Shown: piece by piece, positions 1 through 11,399 of the stretch | How the letters are laid out: every line of letters starts with the position of its first letter | How positions within the stretch are numbered: position 1 is the stretch's first letter | From: Hyaloscypha bicolor E | Lineage: Eukaryota; Ascomycota; Leotiomycetes; Helotiales; Hyaloscyphaceae | Reading direction: 5' to 3' | Assembly (NCBI RefSeq): GCF_002865645.1 | Contig: NW_020194638.1 | Span: forward strand, 1,912,470 to 1,976,469 | DNA length: 64,000 bases | Position numbers and translations under genes: made by a program | The notes under the pieces: model-generated | Database searches by the model: none | What the model was told of the DNA's origin: nothing | What the model saw: only the letters and a program-made list of their open reading frames with translations

Positions 1-167
1 TCTGTTCTAGTTAAGGGTCAGGCTCCGAAATTAACCGGATTATAAAGGATAATATCTTTCTTCTTTTATATTAGTAGAGAACCGATTACTAGAAGAGAAA
101 TATTATCTGCTCTAGTTAAGGGTCAGGCTCCGAGATTAACTAGGTTATAGAGGATATTATATTTCTA
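1..167. repeat. Two-copy direct repeat, period 105 bp
   Basis: The first about 62 bases recur at 106-167 with only a few transitions; both copies contain the block CTAGTTAAGGGTCAGGCTCC. The copies keep CA and GC-rich words better than the DNA to the right, so this edge is less RIPped. It may be an internal duplication of an LTR or untranslated region continuing left of the window; I cannot assign it. Confidence 0.6.
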
Positions 168-1100
168 GTTAAGCTCTCTAGTTCTTTATAGTTCGAGGAG
201 GTTATTAAATATTAAAAGCGGTATTCTGTCTTTGCTTTCTAAGAACAAATACAGGTCCTTTACCGGTAGTATTATATTACCTCTATAGGCCGAGTTAAGT
301 AAGCTTAGTATTATATAATGGCGGGATTAATATAATAATTAAAGGCTTAAAGTTTAAAGAATCTTATATATTAGAAAATACTAAGCTATAGAATAAAGTA
401 GGGAGAATGCCTTGACTTTTAGTATTATTCCATCTAAGTAATTCCGGCTTAGCTTCGTTTTATACCTATTTCTAATATCCTGTCCTTGGCAGATCATGCC
501 CTTATACTAGCCGTTATAAAGGCTTACTAGTATATTAATATATAGTTTCGGATTCTTTTAATAAACTTAATTAGCTTATTAATAAGCTCTAATTATTTAT
601 TACTTCTTATAAGAAAAAGTAATAAATTAATATTAAAACCTATTTTATTAATTAATAATACTATTCTTAAAATCTTTTAAGTTATTATTTATTCGGAAAT
701 TATTAATATAAATCCAGTTATAATTTCGGAACTCGTAATAATTACTTTAAGTTTTATAATTATAATAATTATATTTTAAAGTTATATTTTATATATAAAA
801 GATCTAAATATTATTTATAAAAATATATATTAGAAAAATAAAAAACTAAAAAAGCTTAATTTAAAAATAGAAATATTTACTAATTTAGATTTCGAAACTC
901 CTATAACTTTAATAAATATTTTAATAATATTTATATATAATATATTACCGGAATTAAAGAAAAAAATAATAATAAAAAAATTAAAAAAAATTAAAGAATA
1001 ATATTTTTAAAGCTTTATTAATAGAAAAAAATAAAAGAAAAAAAATTATTTAGATTTCTATTTTATTTTTATTAAAAGCTTTTTAATTATTTTTATTACT
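168..1100. other. RIPped AT-rich DNA without an assignable gene
   Basis: From about 168 to 520 the sequence is moderately AT-rich with residual GC words. From about 520 onward it becomes almost pure A/T with islands of AGCT. Position suggests it holds the 5' part (gag/protease side) of the Copia-type element whose integrase is recognisable downstream, but no motif can be read with confidence. Confidence 0.4.
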
Positions 1101-1602
1101 TTTATTTTTACTATTTCTATAACTAATATTTTTATAAAGTTATAATTAATATTAGAGTCTTTAGATTTTTAATTACTAGTTTTAACTAATTTCAAGCTTT
1201 ATAATAAATTAATAATAGTATTAAACTTAATAAAATTACTAAAAATTAAATTAATATCTAGTTTAATATTAGATCTATATTTTTTATTAAATTTATAATA
1301 ATAAAAATATTAATTAGGTAAATATAATTCTATATTATATTTATAAAAACTTTATTTATATTTAGTTTAGCTAATATAAATAAGCTAGGAATCTATTTTA
1401 ATAATTTTAATAATTATTTTATTATTTCTATTAGATATTTTATATTTATAATATAATATTATAAAGCTTTATTTCCGAATTCTATATTTATAATTCTTGC
1501 TTTTTTATAAAAATTAAATTATAATATTTATATTACTATTTTAGTTATTTATTTATTAATAAGCTCTAAAATATATTAGAATAAATAGGCTATAATATTA
1601 AT

Positions 1603-1665
1603 ATAAAAGCTCTTAAATACTTTATAAAAGCTCTTAAATACTTTATAAAAGCTCTTAAATACTTT
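1603..1665 (+). repeat. Three tandem 21-bp units, in frame
   Basis: The unit ATAAAAGCTCTTAAATACTT plus one T is repeated exactly three times. Twenty-one bases is seven codons, and in the frame that later reads as integrase each unit gives IKALKYF, so the expansion did not shift that frame. Confidence 0.8.
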
Positions 1666-1829
1666 ATAAAATATTATAAATAATATTAGAAATTCAAATA
1701 ATTATTAAAATAATTTAAGTTTAATCTAAAAAATAATATTAGTTTTAATTATTTTATTATTATTATTATTTTCTATATTTCTAATAAGTTTATATTTTAT
1801 ATTATTAATAAAGATATTTAATATTAAGC

Positions 1830-2210
1830 CGGCTAATAACTTTAAAATATTAGTATCTTATATATTTAAGATATTCTAAAATAGTATTAAATATATATCT
1901 ATTTAGGTTCTTTTAATTAAATTATAATAAATATTAGAAAGTAGTTTACTAATAAGAAATTTATTTAACTTATAAATATTATAGAAATCAAAATTAAAAT
2001 CGTTTCTATAAAAGCTTATAATTTTATTAAAATTATAAAATATTATTATAACTCGATTTAATATACTTATTTTATTATTATAGCTAAAATTAATAGAATT
2101 AATAAGAATACTATTTTCTAAATAGCTTTTAAGGCTATTAATAATTCCGTAAAACCTAATAATATTCTTTTAATTCTTTTAATTTATAGTATTTTATTTC
2201 AAATAATTAA
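1830..2210 (+). pseudogene. Copia-type integrase core, decayed
   Basis: Frame 1 on + reads, with stops taken as Gln, a stretch containing YLGSF, then KFIQLINIIEIKIKIVSIKA, a segment ending TIFQIAFKAINNSV and then LLILLIYS. This follows the integrase core pattern of fungal Copia-like elements: catalytic Asp strand, the KEF..LA.TMGI..K.VPVEAHNS region, and a conserved alpha-helical AFKAIND motif. Substitutions from the expected residues fit RIP (His to Tyr, Ala to Thr, Gly to Lys/Arg, Asp to Asn). The catalytic Asp and Glu are no longer intact. The family match rests on recognition, not on an alignment. Confidence 0.65.
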
Positions 2211-2789
2211 ATATAATACTTTATTATTAATTATATTATAATAATTAGTAATATTTAAAAAAAATTAGAAATTCAGAAGCTTTAAACTAGATACTAAATT
2301 ATAAATATTCTAAATACCCAAAATAGTTCTAATATTACTAATATTTATAAACTTCTTTTAAATTCAAATATTTTTATATAATATAAAGAAAATACTAATT
2401 AATTTAATAATTAAAATAGATTATATAAGCTAGTAACTATTAATAGAAAGAATTATATATTAGCTTTATTATATAGTAATACTATTTTCTATTTAACTTC
2501 TATAAAATTCTTTTATATAGGAAATATTAAAGTTATTATTAATAGCCCCGAATCTAAAACTATTTTTAAATTTTATAATAAAACTAAAAGTAATATAAGT
2601 ATAATTTCTTTTACTATTTCTATTATTTTATTAAAATATAACAGAAAATATCTTTATAAAAACCCGAATATTATAGTATTCCTATAAGATAATAACTTAT
2701 ATAAGAACTTCTATTAAGTTAAAGTTACTAGCTTTCTAAAAAAGAATATATTTGAAATTATTTCTAGATTTCAGATATTAAAAAAAAAA

Positions 2790-4060
2790 AAAATTTAATT
2801 CCCGGTTTATTAATAAAATTAAAAATAAAAATATAAAAAAAAGTTCAAGAAATTAAGACTAGTTATCTAAGCCTATAATAATTATAAGAAATATATAATA
2901 TTAATATAATTATTTAATTATAATTTTTATATTAATTTATTTTATAAGTTTATTAGAAAACTAAATTTAAAAAATAATTTAATTCTAAAAGTTATAAAAC
3001 TATTATATAATATATTAAAAGCTAGAAATTATTAGTTTAAAACTTATTATTCTTATTATATTAATAAACTTTTTATAGAATAATTAACTTATAATTCCTT
3101 TCTTTTTTATAATAAATAATTCTTCGGAATTATTAGTTTTTAAACTAATAATACTTTATTTATTAGAACTAATAATTTTATAAAAGCAAAATAACTAAAG
3201 CTTTAAGAAACTAAATTCTTAGCTAAGAAATATAAATATTTTACTTTTAATTATAATTTCAAGTTTAATAAAAATATTATTTATATAAATATTATTAGAA
3301 TTACTTTTATATAAGAATACTAATATAAAAACCTCTAAACTATTTTTATAAAAATACTATTTATTAAAATCTTTTTATTAAAAACTAATATATTATTTAA
3401 TATATTAGAAAAGTATATATTATATTAGTTTATTAATTAGAAGCTTTATATAATTTATTAATTATTATTTAAGCTATTAAACTTTCGGAAACTAATATAA
3501 AGATATTTAATAAATATATTTAATAATAAATTAAGAATATTATTAGAGAACTAAGATTTATAAAGCTAATAAAAGAGTTCTTATATTTAATTATTTTTAT
3601 AAATACTTTATTTATAAATAATAGAGATTTCTTTTTCTAAATTAAATATATTCTAGTTCTAGTAAATAAAACTAGATATACTAATATTATTTATTAGTTT
3701 TCTATTAAATATAAAAGAATTACTAGAAGTATTCTAGCTTTAAAACTTTATAATATAATTTATAGCTTTAATATAGGTGCTTTAATTAAATCTATATTTA
3801 ATAAAATACTAGAAATAGAACTATTATTAGTAATTTATATGAATTTAAAGTTATTATATAAATGCCTTATTAAATTAGAAACTATTTAAAAGAAATACTT
3901 AATAATTAATATATAAATAATAAGAAATTATAGAAATTAAATAAATTAAGAAAGAATTAAATTCTATTAATTCTATATTAAAATTAAAACTAATAAATAC
4001 TCTTAAATATTTAATTAATATAAATATAATATAATTAAATATAGAGAAATAAATTAAATA
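2790..4060 (+). pseudogene. Copia-type reverse transcriptase and RNase H, decayed
   Basis: The RT part reads LRLVIQAYNNY near 2845, then ARNYQFKTYY near 3020, and FFGIIRFQTNNTLFI near 3119-3163. The last is the catalytic block in which fungal relatives have QTDDTL rather than the usual YVDD; both Asp are now Asn. The RNase H part (3590-4060) reads INTLFINNRDFFFQIKYIL, then NKTRYTNIIYQFSIKYKRIT and a segment matching the LVICTDSKSLYECL region. The order and spacing fit one Copia pol C-terminal half. Every difference from the expected protein that I checked can be explained by C-to-T or G-to-A changes. Confidence 0.7.
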
Positions 4061-4530
4061 TAAATAAAATAAGAAATAAATATATAAAATAGAAAAATAT
4101 TATAAAAGAAGAAATTATATATAAAAGGCTATAGCCTTTAATATATAACTAAAACCTTAAAAGTAATATAGATATATAAAGTATTTAAAAAATCTAATAT
4201 TAGGCCGAATTAGGGAATTTATATATAATTAGAAATTTTTTTTTTTATTTTATATTTTTAGAAAAGTTCTAGTATTAATATAATTATAACTATTAATAAT
4301 TATATAATATAGTTATATAACCTTATATTATATAAGTAATTTAATAAGTAAATTAGATTTTATTAGGCTTAATAGATTTAGGAATTATATATTAATATTA
4401 TAATATTATATTTTTTATTTCTAAATAATAATAACTTTATTAATTTAATATAATTAGTATTTTATATTTATATAATAATATTATATATTACTAGTAAATT
4501 AATAGCTATATTATAAAATTATAAAATTAA
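2990..4530 (+). repeat. Left arm of a large imperfect inverted repeat
   Basis: This stretch reappears as its reverse complement at about 5262-6725. Matched landmarks include TTAGCTAAGAAATATAAATA near 3221 with its complement near 6515, the hairpin at 4120-4155 with 5650-5690, and 4250-4530 with 5265-5560. Small indels shift the register by tens of bases. It is the 3' half of Copia copy 1. Confidence 0.75.
4120..4155. other. Near-perfect palindrome, copy 1 of a recurring motif
   Basis: The core AAAGGCTATAGCCTTT is a perfect 16-bp palindrome flanked by TATATA on both sides. It lies just after the RNase H frame of the Copia element. Related palindromes occur at 5650-5690, 7266-7300, 13705-13745 and 46495-46535. 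Confidence 0.7.
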
Positions 4531-4532
4531 AA

Positions 4533-5190
4533 TACTTTTAGTAATTCTTTTATATTTAATAGAAAACTAATAAATAATATTAGTATATCTAGTTTTATTT
4601 ATTAAAATTAAAATATATTTAATTTAAAAAAAGAGTTTTCTATTATTTATAAATAAAGTATTTATAAAAATAATTAAATATAAGAACTCTTTTATTAGCT
4701 TTATAAATCTCAGTTCTCGTTCTCTAATAATATTCTTAATTTATTATTAAATATATTTATTAAATATCTTTATATTAGTTTCCGAAAGTTTAATAGCTTA
4801 AATAATAATTAATAAATTATATAAAGCTTCTAATTAATAAACTAATATAATATATACTTTTCTAATATATTAAATAATATATTAGTTTTTAATAAAAAGA
4901 TTTTAATAAATAGTATTTTTATAAAAATAGTTTAGAGATTTTTATATTAGTATTCTTATATAAAAGTAATTCTAATAATATTTATATAAATAATATTTTT
5001 ATTAAACTTGAAATTATAATTAAAAGTAAAATATTTATATTTCTTAGCTAAGAATTTAATTTCTTAAAGCTTTAATTATTTTATAAAAAGCTTATTAATA
5101 TATATAATAAAAATAATAAATCTTAAACTAATAATTTCTAGTTTCTAATATATTATATAATAGTTTTTTAATTTTTAAAATAGATTTATT
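4533..5190 (-). pseudogene. Inverted partial Copia pol fragment (copy 2)
   Basis: This is the reverse complement of about 3000-3725 of copy 1 and covers the end of RT and the start of RNase H. It stops abruptly within the RNase H region at 4533, right where the matching tail arm of copy 1 ends. Relative to copies 1 and 3 it lacks about 110 bp of the RT region that holds the QTDD-type block. It sits in the loop between the two large inverted arms. It is saturated with RIP-type stops. Its 3' truncation and internal deletion mark it as a fragment rather than an independent full insertion. Confidence 0.65.
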
Positions 5191-5261
5191 TTTTAGATTT
5201 AGCTTTTTAATAAATTTATAAAATAAAATTATATAGAAATTATAATTAAATAAAATTATTA

Positions 5262-6725
5262 TTAGTTTACTAGTAATATATAGTTTTATTATATAAATAT
5301 AAAATATTATTTATATTAAATTAATAAAATTATTCTTTAGAAATAAGAATTATAATATTATAATATTAATATATAATTTCTAAATCTATTAAGTCTAATA
5401 AAATTTAGTTTATTAATTAAATTATTTATATAATATAAAATTATATAATTATTATTTATATTTTATTATTTCTAATTATTTCTGAGTTATATAATTATTA
5501 ATAATTATAACTCTATTAATACTAGAATTTTTCTAAAAAATATAAAAAATAGTATTTCTTTTTTAATTATATATAAATTTCCTAATTTGGTTTAATATTA
5601 GATTTTTTTTAAATATTTTAAATATTTATATTACTTTTAAGATTTTAATTATATATTAAAGGCTATAGTCTTTTATATATAACTTCTCTTTTTATAATAT
5701 TTTTTTATTTTATATATTTATTTCTTATTTTATTTATATTTAATTAAATATTTAAAAATATTTATTAGTTTTAATTTTAATTTTTTTAATTTATTTAATT
5801 TCTATAATCTCTTATTATTTATATATTTAATAAAAATATATTATATTAATTATTAGACATTTCTTTTAAATAATATCTAATTTAATAAAGTATTTATATA
5901 ATAATTTCGAATTTATATAAATTATTAATAATAGTTCTATTTCTAGTATTTTATTAATTATAGATTTAATTCAAGTATTTATATTAAAGTTATAAACCAT
6001 ATTATAGAATTCTAAAACTAGAATATTTCTAATAATTTTTTTATATTTAATAAAAAACTAGTAAATAATATTAATATATTTAGTTTTATTTATTAGAATT
6101 AGAATATATCTAATTTAAGAAAAGAAATCTCGATTATTTATAAATGAAATATTTATAAAAAATAATTAAATATAAGAATTTCTTTATTAGTTTTATAAAT
6201 TTTAATTTTCTAATAATATTTTTAATTTACTATTAAATATATTTATTAAATACTCTTATATTAATTTCCGAAAATTTAATAGCTTAAATAATAACTAATA
6301 GATTATATAAAGCTTTTAATTAATAAATTAATATAATATATATATTTCAAATATTTTAATAAATAATATTTCTATTATTTATAATAATAGTATTTTTTTA
6401 TAGAAATAATTTAAAGGTTTTTATAATAGTATTTTTATATAAAAGTAATTCTAATAGTATTTATATTAATAATACTTTTATTAAACTTGAAATTATAATT
6501 AAAAATAAAATATTTATATTTTTTAGCTAAAAACTTAGTTTTTTAAAACTTTAATTATTTTATTTTTATAAAATTATTAATTCTAATAAATAAGATATTA
6601 TTAGTTTAAAGGCTAATAATTCTAAAAAAATTATTAATTATAGAAAAGACAAGAATTATAAATTAATTATTTTATAAAAAGCTTATTAATATAATAAAAA
6701 TAATAGGGTTTAAATTAGTAGTTTT
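5262..6725 (-). mobile_element. Inverted Copia copy 3 (tail, RNase H, RT), RIP-dead
   Basis: Read on the - strand this repeats copy 1 from about position 3020 to 4530. Tail and hairpin occupy 5262-5690, RNase H about 5780-6200 and RT about 6230-6725. The RT part retains the approximately 110 bp missing from copy 2. Homology to copy 1 fades near 6725. Together with copy 1 it forms a palindrome of about 3.7 kb with copy 2 in the middle. Its differences from copy 1 are mainly transitions, with a few short indels. Confidence 0.65.
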
Positions 6726-6915
6726 ATTATAAATATAAGATCTAGGGCTTAAAAAATATAATTAGACTATCTTTATTTTAATAATTTAAAACTAAAGAAA
6801 AAAGAAGATCTTAAAGAAGCCTCGGATCTAAATAATTACAAGCTATATATAGGCTTATATACTAGCTTAAGCTCGGGGTTATATATAATTATTAGATAAT
6901 TATAAATATTATACT
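6726..6915. other. Short spacer between Copia copy 3 and the Gypsy LTR
   Basis: This is AT-rich sequence with a moderately GC-bearing part near 6780-6880. No gene or repeat could be assigned. Its last five bases, ATACT, are the left target-site copy of the Gypsy element. Confidence 0.4.
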
Positions 6916-7153
6916 TGTTATGGGTACGGCATTCAGGGCTTGGAAAGCAAGGTAGAAGGTCCCTTATAAAGACGATTCAAAGCTAAAGAAGGGAAAACTA
7001 GAATACAGGAGGCTGCGAGGGAGTATATACACCCCACAGTATGCTAGTCCCAAAGGGGCTAGCTTTCTAAATATCTCTAGTATATTCCAAGCATATTTTC
7101 CTAGTAAGGCGGCCGTATTACATATACCTAGAAGGCATCTGGGAATCGTAATA
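6916..7153 (-). repeat. Gypsy 1 3' LTR (238 bp)
   Basis: It runs from TGTTATGGGTACGG to GAATCGTAATA. The inverted ends TGTTACG/CGTAACA can be inferred by combining both LTRs. It matches 13294-13531 base for base in length, with transitions only. Confidence 0.9.
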
Positions 7154-7168
7154 TTACCCCCCCCTTCG
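7154..7168 (-). promoter_or_regulatory. Polypurine tract of Gypsy 1
   Basis: On the - strand CGAAGGGGGGGG lies three bases before the 3' LTR, the expected plus-strand priming site for reverse transcription. It fixes the element's orientation as -. Confidence 0.7.
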
Positions 7169-7265
7169 TAATAAGCTTGTCCCCGAGCTTTATATAAGCC
7201 GTTAATCCATCCAATTTCGTACTATACTTCTTCCCAAAGTAAAACTAGTATCTCGAATATAGACA

Positions 7266-7300
7266 TTACATACGAAAGGCCGGCACCTTTGCCATATAAC
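7266..7300. other. Quasi-palindrome in Gypsy 1 3' untranslated region
   Basis: AAAGGCCGGCACCTTT flanked by ATAC/ATAT and GTTATAT-type arms resembles the hairpins in Copia copies 1 and 3, Gypsy 2 and at 46.5 kb. It lies between the chromodomain frame and the polypurine tract. Confidence 0.55.
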
Positions 7301-7439
7301 CTAGGAGGGTTTATTGTCATTTCCATATAGTTCTGGACAAGTATCATTTTTTGTATAGTCTAGCCAGTATTACAGGTTTTATAGATGTCCTGGTATATTA
7401 ATATTATTATTATAGAAACTCTATAAAACCAGGAGGCTA

Positions 7440-10400
7440 TTACTTAGTACCAAAGCTAGATACTATACTAGATCTTTATCCCAGCTAATCTACTAAATTC
7501 TATACTTTAGCCTATTTCTCACTAGCTTGATTATAATAACCCGTTTAACGCCATACTCTTATTTGCTATCCTCTAGTATTAATAGGGGCGGTTCCGGGTT
7601 CGCTTAACCTGGTAGAGGATTCTGGGGGTCTTTTCATAGCTTCTCTATATAGAAAACTAGGTATATCTTTATGGTTTCTGGCAGTTTCAGAAGAAACGAG
7701 TAGCTATACTATTCTAGAATCTCAAATAGGCCCTCTATTTGGTTCCCTAGCTTCCGGCTCGGATAATCGGATTTCCAGTACTTTATAATAATCCATACTT
7801 TATCCCCTACTTTGAAATTAATCGGACGGCGGTATTTATTAGCTTATACCGCATATTATTCCTATACTTACTCTATATAGCCTTGGGCAAGTTACTATAA
7901 TTCATATAATTAATTTACTAATACTTTAGCTTTATCTCTATTTAGCTTCTCTTTAGGTAAGTTAGCTTTAATAGGGAAGTTCTAGTCCAGAGAGATATAA
8001 GGCTCGTAGCCCTTTTCAGTTATAAATAGAGACTAGCTAATAGTTTCATACTAAAGGGAGGCTTATTAATAATCGATTATAGTAACCCATTTGTCCTAGT
8101 CATCCTAGTAGTAATTAATATACGGGTATAATCTCTAATTAAAGTACTAATTAATAATCTCTGTTTGTCTGTCCGTTTGGGGGTAATTAGCTATAGAGAG
8201 CTTAAGCTTTATACTAATTCTCATATAGAATTCGCTCCAAAAATCGGATATAAATTAGGGTCCCCGATCTAATATGATTATTTCTGGAATATCTACTTGG
8301 CATATTATATAAAGTAAAAATAGAGGTACTAGCTACTTGGCTATAATTATATCTTATACGGGAATTATAATTAGGCATTTAGATAAGCAATTCACGAATA
8401 TAGTAACTATATTATAGCCCGATTTGCTTTCTGGATAGCTCTTAAAGTCTATAGTAATATACTACCAGGGGTAATTAGGAACTAGAAGGAAATAAAGCAA
8501 ACCAGGCTTTTTATCTCTGGGTATATATAATCTCCTATAGGTATGGTAATTACTATAGTATTAATTAATATCTTTATCTATAGATAGCTAGTAATATTAT
8601 TCTTTTAATAGCTATTAGAGCTTTATATATCCAGGATATCTAGAAAGGGATTTATTATATGCTTTACGAATTAGGGCGGTCCGTAAAGGTAGTCCGGGAG
8701 TCATTTTATCCTCTATAATATAGAGTTTTCTATAGTATAAAAGGAGGCCGTCTTATAGTATCTAGATATTACTTTTGGCTTGGGCTATTATATATAGCTC
8801 TTCTAGATCCGGTAATATATGATTATCCTATAGAATCTTGTCTATAAGTTATAAACTACTATACTCGGCAGGAGCCTCTAATAGTACTTCTATAGGGGCC
8901 ACTATAGCAGAGTCTATTAGTAAAGCTTCTAAGAGAATACCTTCTTCTAGGGGAATTACGCCTCTAATAGGGATATTTTCCTCCGGAAAATCTTTAGTAC
9001 ATACTTAGTTTTCAGGGCCGAATTCCGGGTCAAGTAAGCCGACCTTATAAAGTATTACTATAAGCTATAAGTTATAGATAATCTCCGGATTAATCTTATT
9101 TTTAGGGAGAAATGCTTGAGTTTATAGCTTCTTCTTAATCTGGCCCTGAATATCTACTTTATTTTGTCTTTATAATAAAGCATCTATTTACTTATTTGAT
9201 TTTCCAGAATAATATATAAGCTTAAAGTAATAGCGGAATAAGAGCTTAGCCTATCTAGCTTATTAAGAAAAGAGCTTCTTAGTAATTATAAAGTATTTTA
9301 AGATATAGTAATTAGAATAGACCTTAAAGGAAGTATTCTAAAGGCCCTCTAGCTTAGCTCTCTATTCCTCTAGTACTCGAATTATAATAAGTATCTCCTT
9401 ATTATATATATTATAATTAAGCTTTACTAGAAGTATGGTTTTGGAAAAATAAGCTATAGAATACCAAAGGCCTATTTCTGGGTCTTATTAAAAGAGTAGG
9501 CCAGTAACTACTTCTTTAGATATATCTGTTTCTATTATTATAGGCAGATCTGAATTATAGTATTATAAAACTGAGATAGAAATCATAGCTTCTTTTAGGT
9601 AAATAAAAGCCTCTTAGTATTACTCGAACTACTTAAAGGAAATACCCTTTTTTATAAGTAAGGTAAGAGGTCTGGTAATCCGTCCGTACTTTCTAATAAA
9701 GTATTTATAAAAGTTATAGAAGCCAAGAAAGAACTAAATACCCTTAATTATCTTTGGGAATTACTAGTTATATATTACTTTAACTTTATTAGGATCTACT
9801 TTAATACCAGATATAGAGATAATAAAGCCTAAGTACTTTATATATATAACTTTGAATTCCGATTTCTTAATATCTATTTGGAGGCCGGCAAGATATAAGC
9901 GGTCTAGTACTTTTTATATATACTATTTGTACTCTACTAGGTCCTCTGAGTAAATGAGAATATTATTAAGATATATTATATAAAAGTTATCTAGATACTT
10001 AAAGAGTATATTATTTATATAGTATTAATATATAGCCGGGCTATTTATAAGGCCTTCCTAGAGAATATTATATTTATATACTCTATAGTAGATACGGAAT
10101 ATTATTAGCTCCTGAGAATCCGGATTTATAGCTATATAATAGAAAGCTTAGCGAATATCTAATTTAGTATAGATCTTAGCCTTAGATAATTGACTTAAAG
10201 TCTTATTAATAAGGAAAAGGGAATATTAATTCTTTTAAATAATATTATTCAGGTAGCGAAAATTAATATAGAAGTATAAACCTCTATTTACTTTCTTTAT
10301 AAAAAGAACTAGTAAAGCAAAGGAAGCCTAACTAGCTTTAATAAAGCCCTTAGCCAGATTATCTTCCAAGAAATACTTGATTTCTAAAAGCTCTTAAGTA

Positions 10401-11350
10401 AACTACTACCGGAGGAATTAATATCTAATACTCTCGGTTTCCTTTAGGCCTTTAATCTGAATCTTATAATTATATAGTCTATAGGAAGGAAGGGTATTAG
10501 ATTCCTTCTTAAAGAAAATAGAGGTATATTCCTTAAGTTCCGGGGGCAATATCTTCTATAGCTACTAAAGCTCTATTTCTCCTAGTTATTAATTCTCTGG
10601 GCCAGGAATAGCTTCTTTTTTCCGAGCTTTAAGCTCCTTATTAATCTTATAGATAGAGATTCAACTAATAATATTATTTTCTCTCTTGGCTATATAGTTA
10701 AATACTATAGAAATAAGAATAGCTAGGTCTAATATTTGCTCTTTATTAAGGATCTCTTCCTGCTTCTTTAGCTTTTATTTAGGTATTATATCTTAATTAG
10801 GCTATAGAAGCTTCTTTTCTATAGTCTTATATAATTCCCTCTAATTAGTCCAAAAGGAGAAAGACTACTTTAGAATAGAAAGTTTCCAGGAATAGCTTAT
10901 AATAGAATCTCATTAATTAGTATCCTTTTAATACTTCTTATTAGGTTACTTCTCTAGCTATTATTATAAAGTACTAATAATATAACCAAATCATACAGAT
11001 TTAGGCTTGTTCTTTGGCTATATAAGCCTATATCTTCTATAATTAACTAGAATATTAATATATATTACCTATTTCCTACTAAGAATAGTATTATAATCTC
11101 TAAGATTCAGGATAATTATAGGTATATTAATACTTCGTCCGTTAATTAGAAGTAAGACTTCTATATATTTCTTAGCAGACTTAGCTAGCTTTCTGTCAAA
11201 ACCGCATATAGTATAGGGTAAGGGAAGGAATTATAGTTCTATTCCTAAGAATTACTTTATAAGTTAAGTAAGCTTTATATTAATAAAAGCATAACTATTA
11301 GCTCCGGTATTAATAAGAGAAGAAGACTTAATTCCTAATCCATTTATACT
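7440..11350 (-). pseudogene. Gypsy 1 pol: protease, RT, RNase H, integrase, chromodomain (broken)
   Basis: On - the protease block reads LINTGANSYAF (11289-11314; expected DTGA). RT follows: FYINFRYLNNI near 10280, and the catalytic YLNN (expected YLDD) at 9962-9973 within IIYLNNILIYSED. A presumed RNase H region covers about 9700-9200. The integrase, about 8700-7700, reads RTALIRKAYNKSL, DINQYYSNYHT (the Cys of the HHCC finger changed to Tyr), LDRGPQFISDFW with the second catalytic Asp, and NYPQTDRQTE with the Glu. A chromodomain-like segment, EYGVKRVIIIKLVRNRLKYR then WDKDLVQYLA, lies at about 7440-7560. This order defines a chromovirus that would target heterochromatin. Stops and Cys/Asp losses are RIP-type, so the protein is dead. 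Confidence 0.8.
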
Positions 11351-11399
11351 AATAGTATAGAATATTATAAGAATATCCCCTCCTATTAGATAAGTTAAG

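Larger units (their letters stand above)
1100..4530 (+). mobile_element. Copia-type retroelement copy 1, RIP-dead
   Basis: Reading TAG/TAA as former Gln/Trp codons gives an ordered pol on the + strand: integrase (about 1830-2210), reverse transcriptase (about 2790-3400), RNase H (about 3590-4060), then an untranslated tail from about 4060 to 4530. The order IN-RT-RH is diagnostic of Copia/Ty1 elements. The tail carries a 40-bp hairpin near 4120-4155. No LTR pair is demonstrable; the 5' end probably lies outside the window or in the unassignable first kilobase. Nonsense codons are so dense that no open frame above 60 codons survives. Confidence 0.7.
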
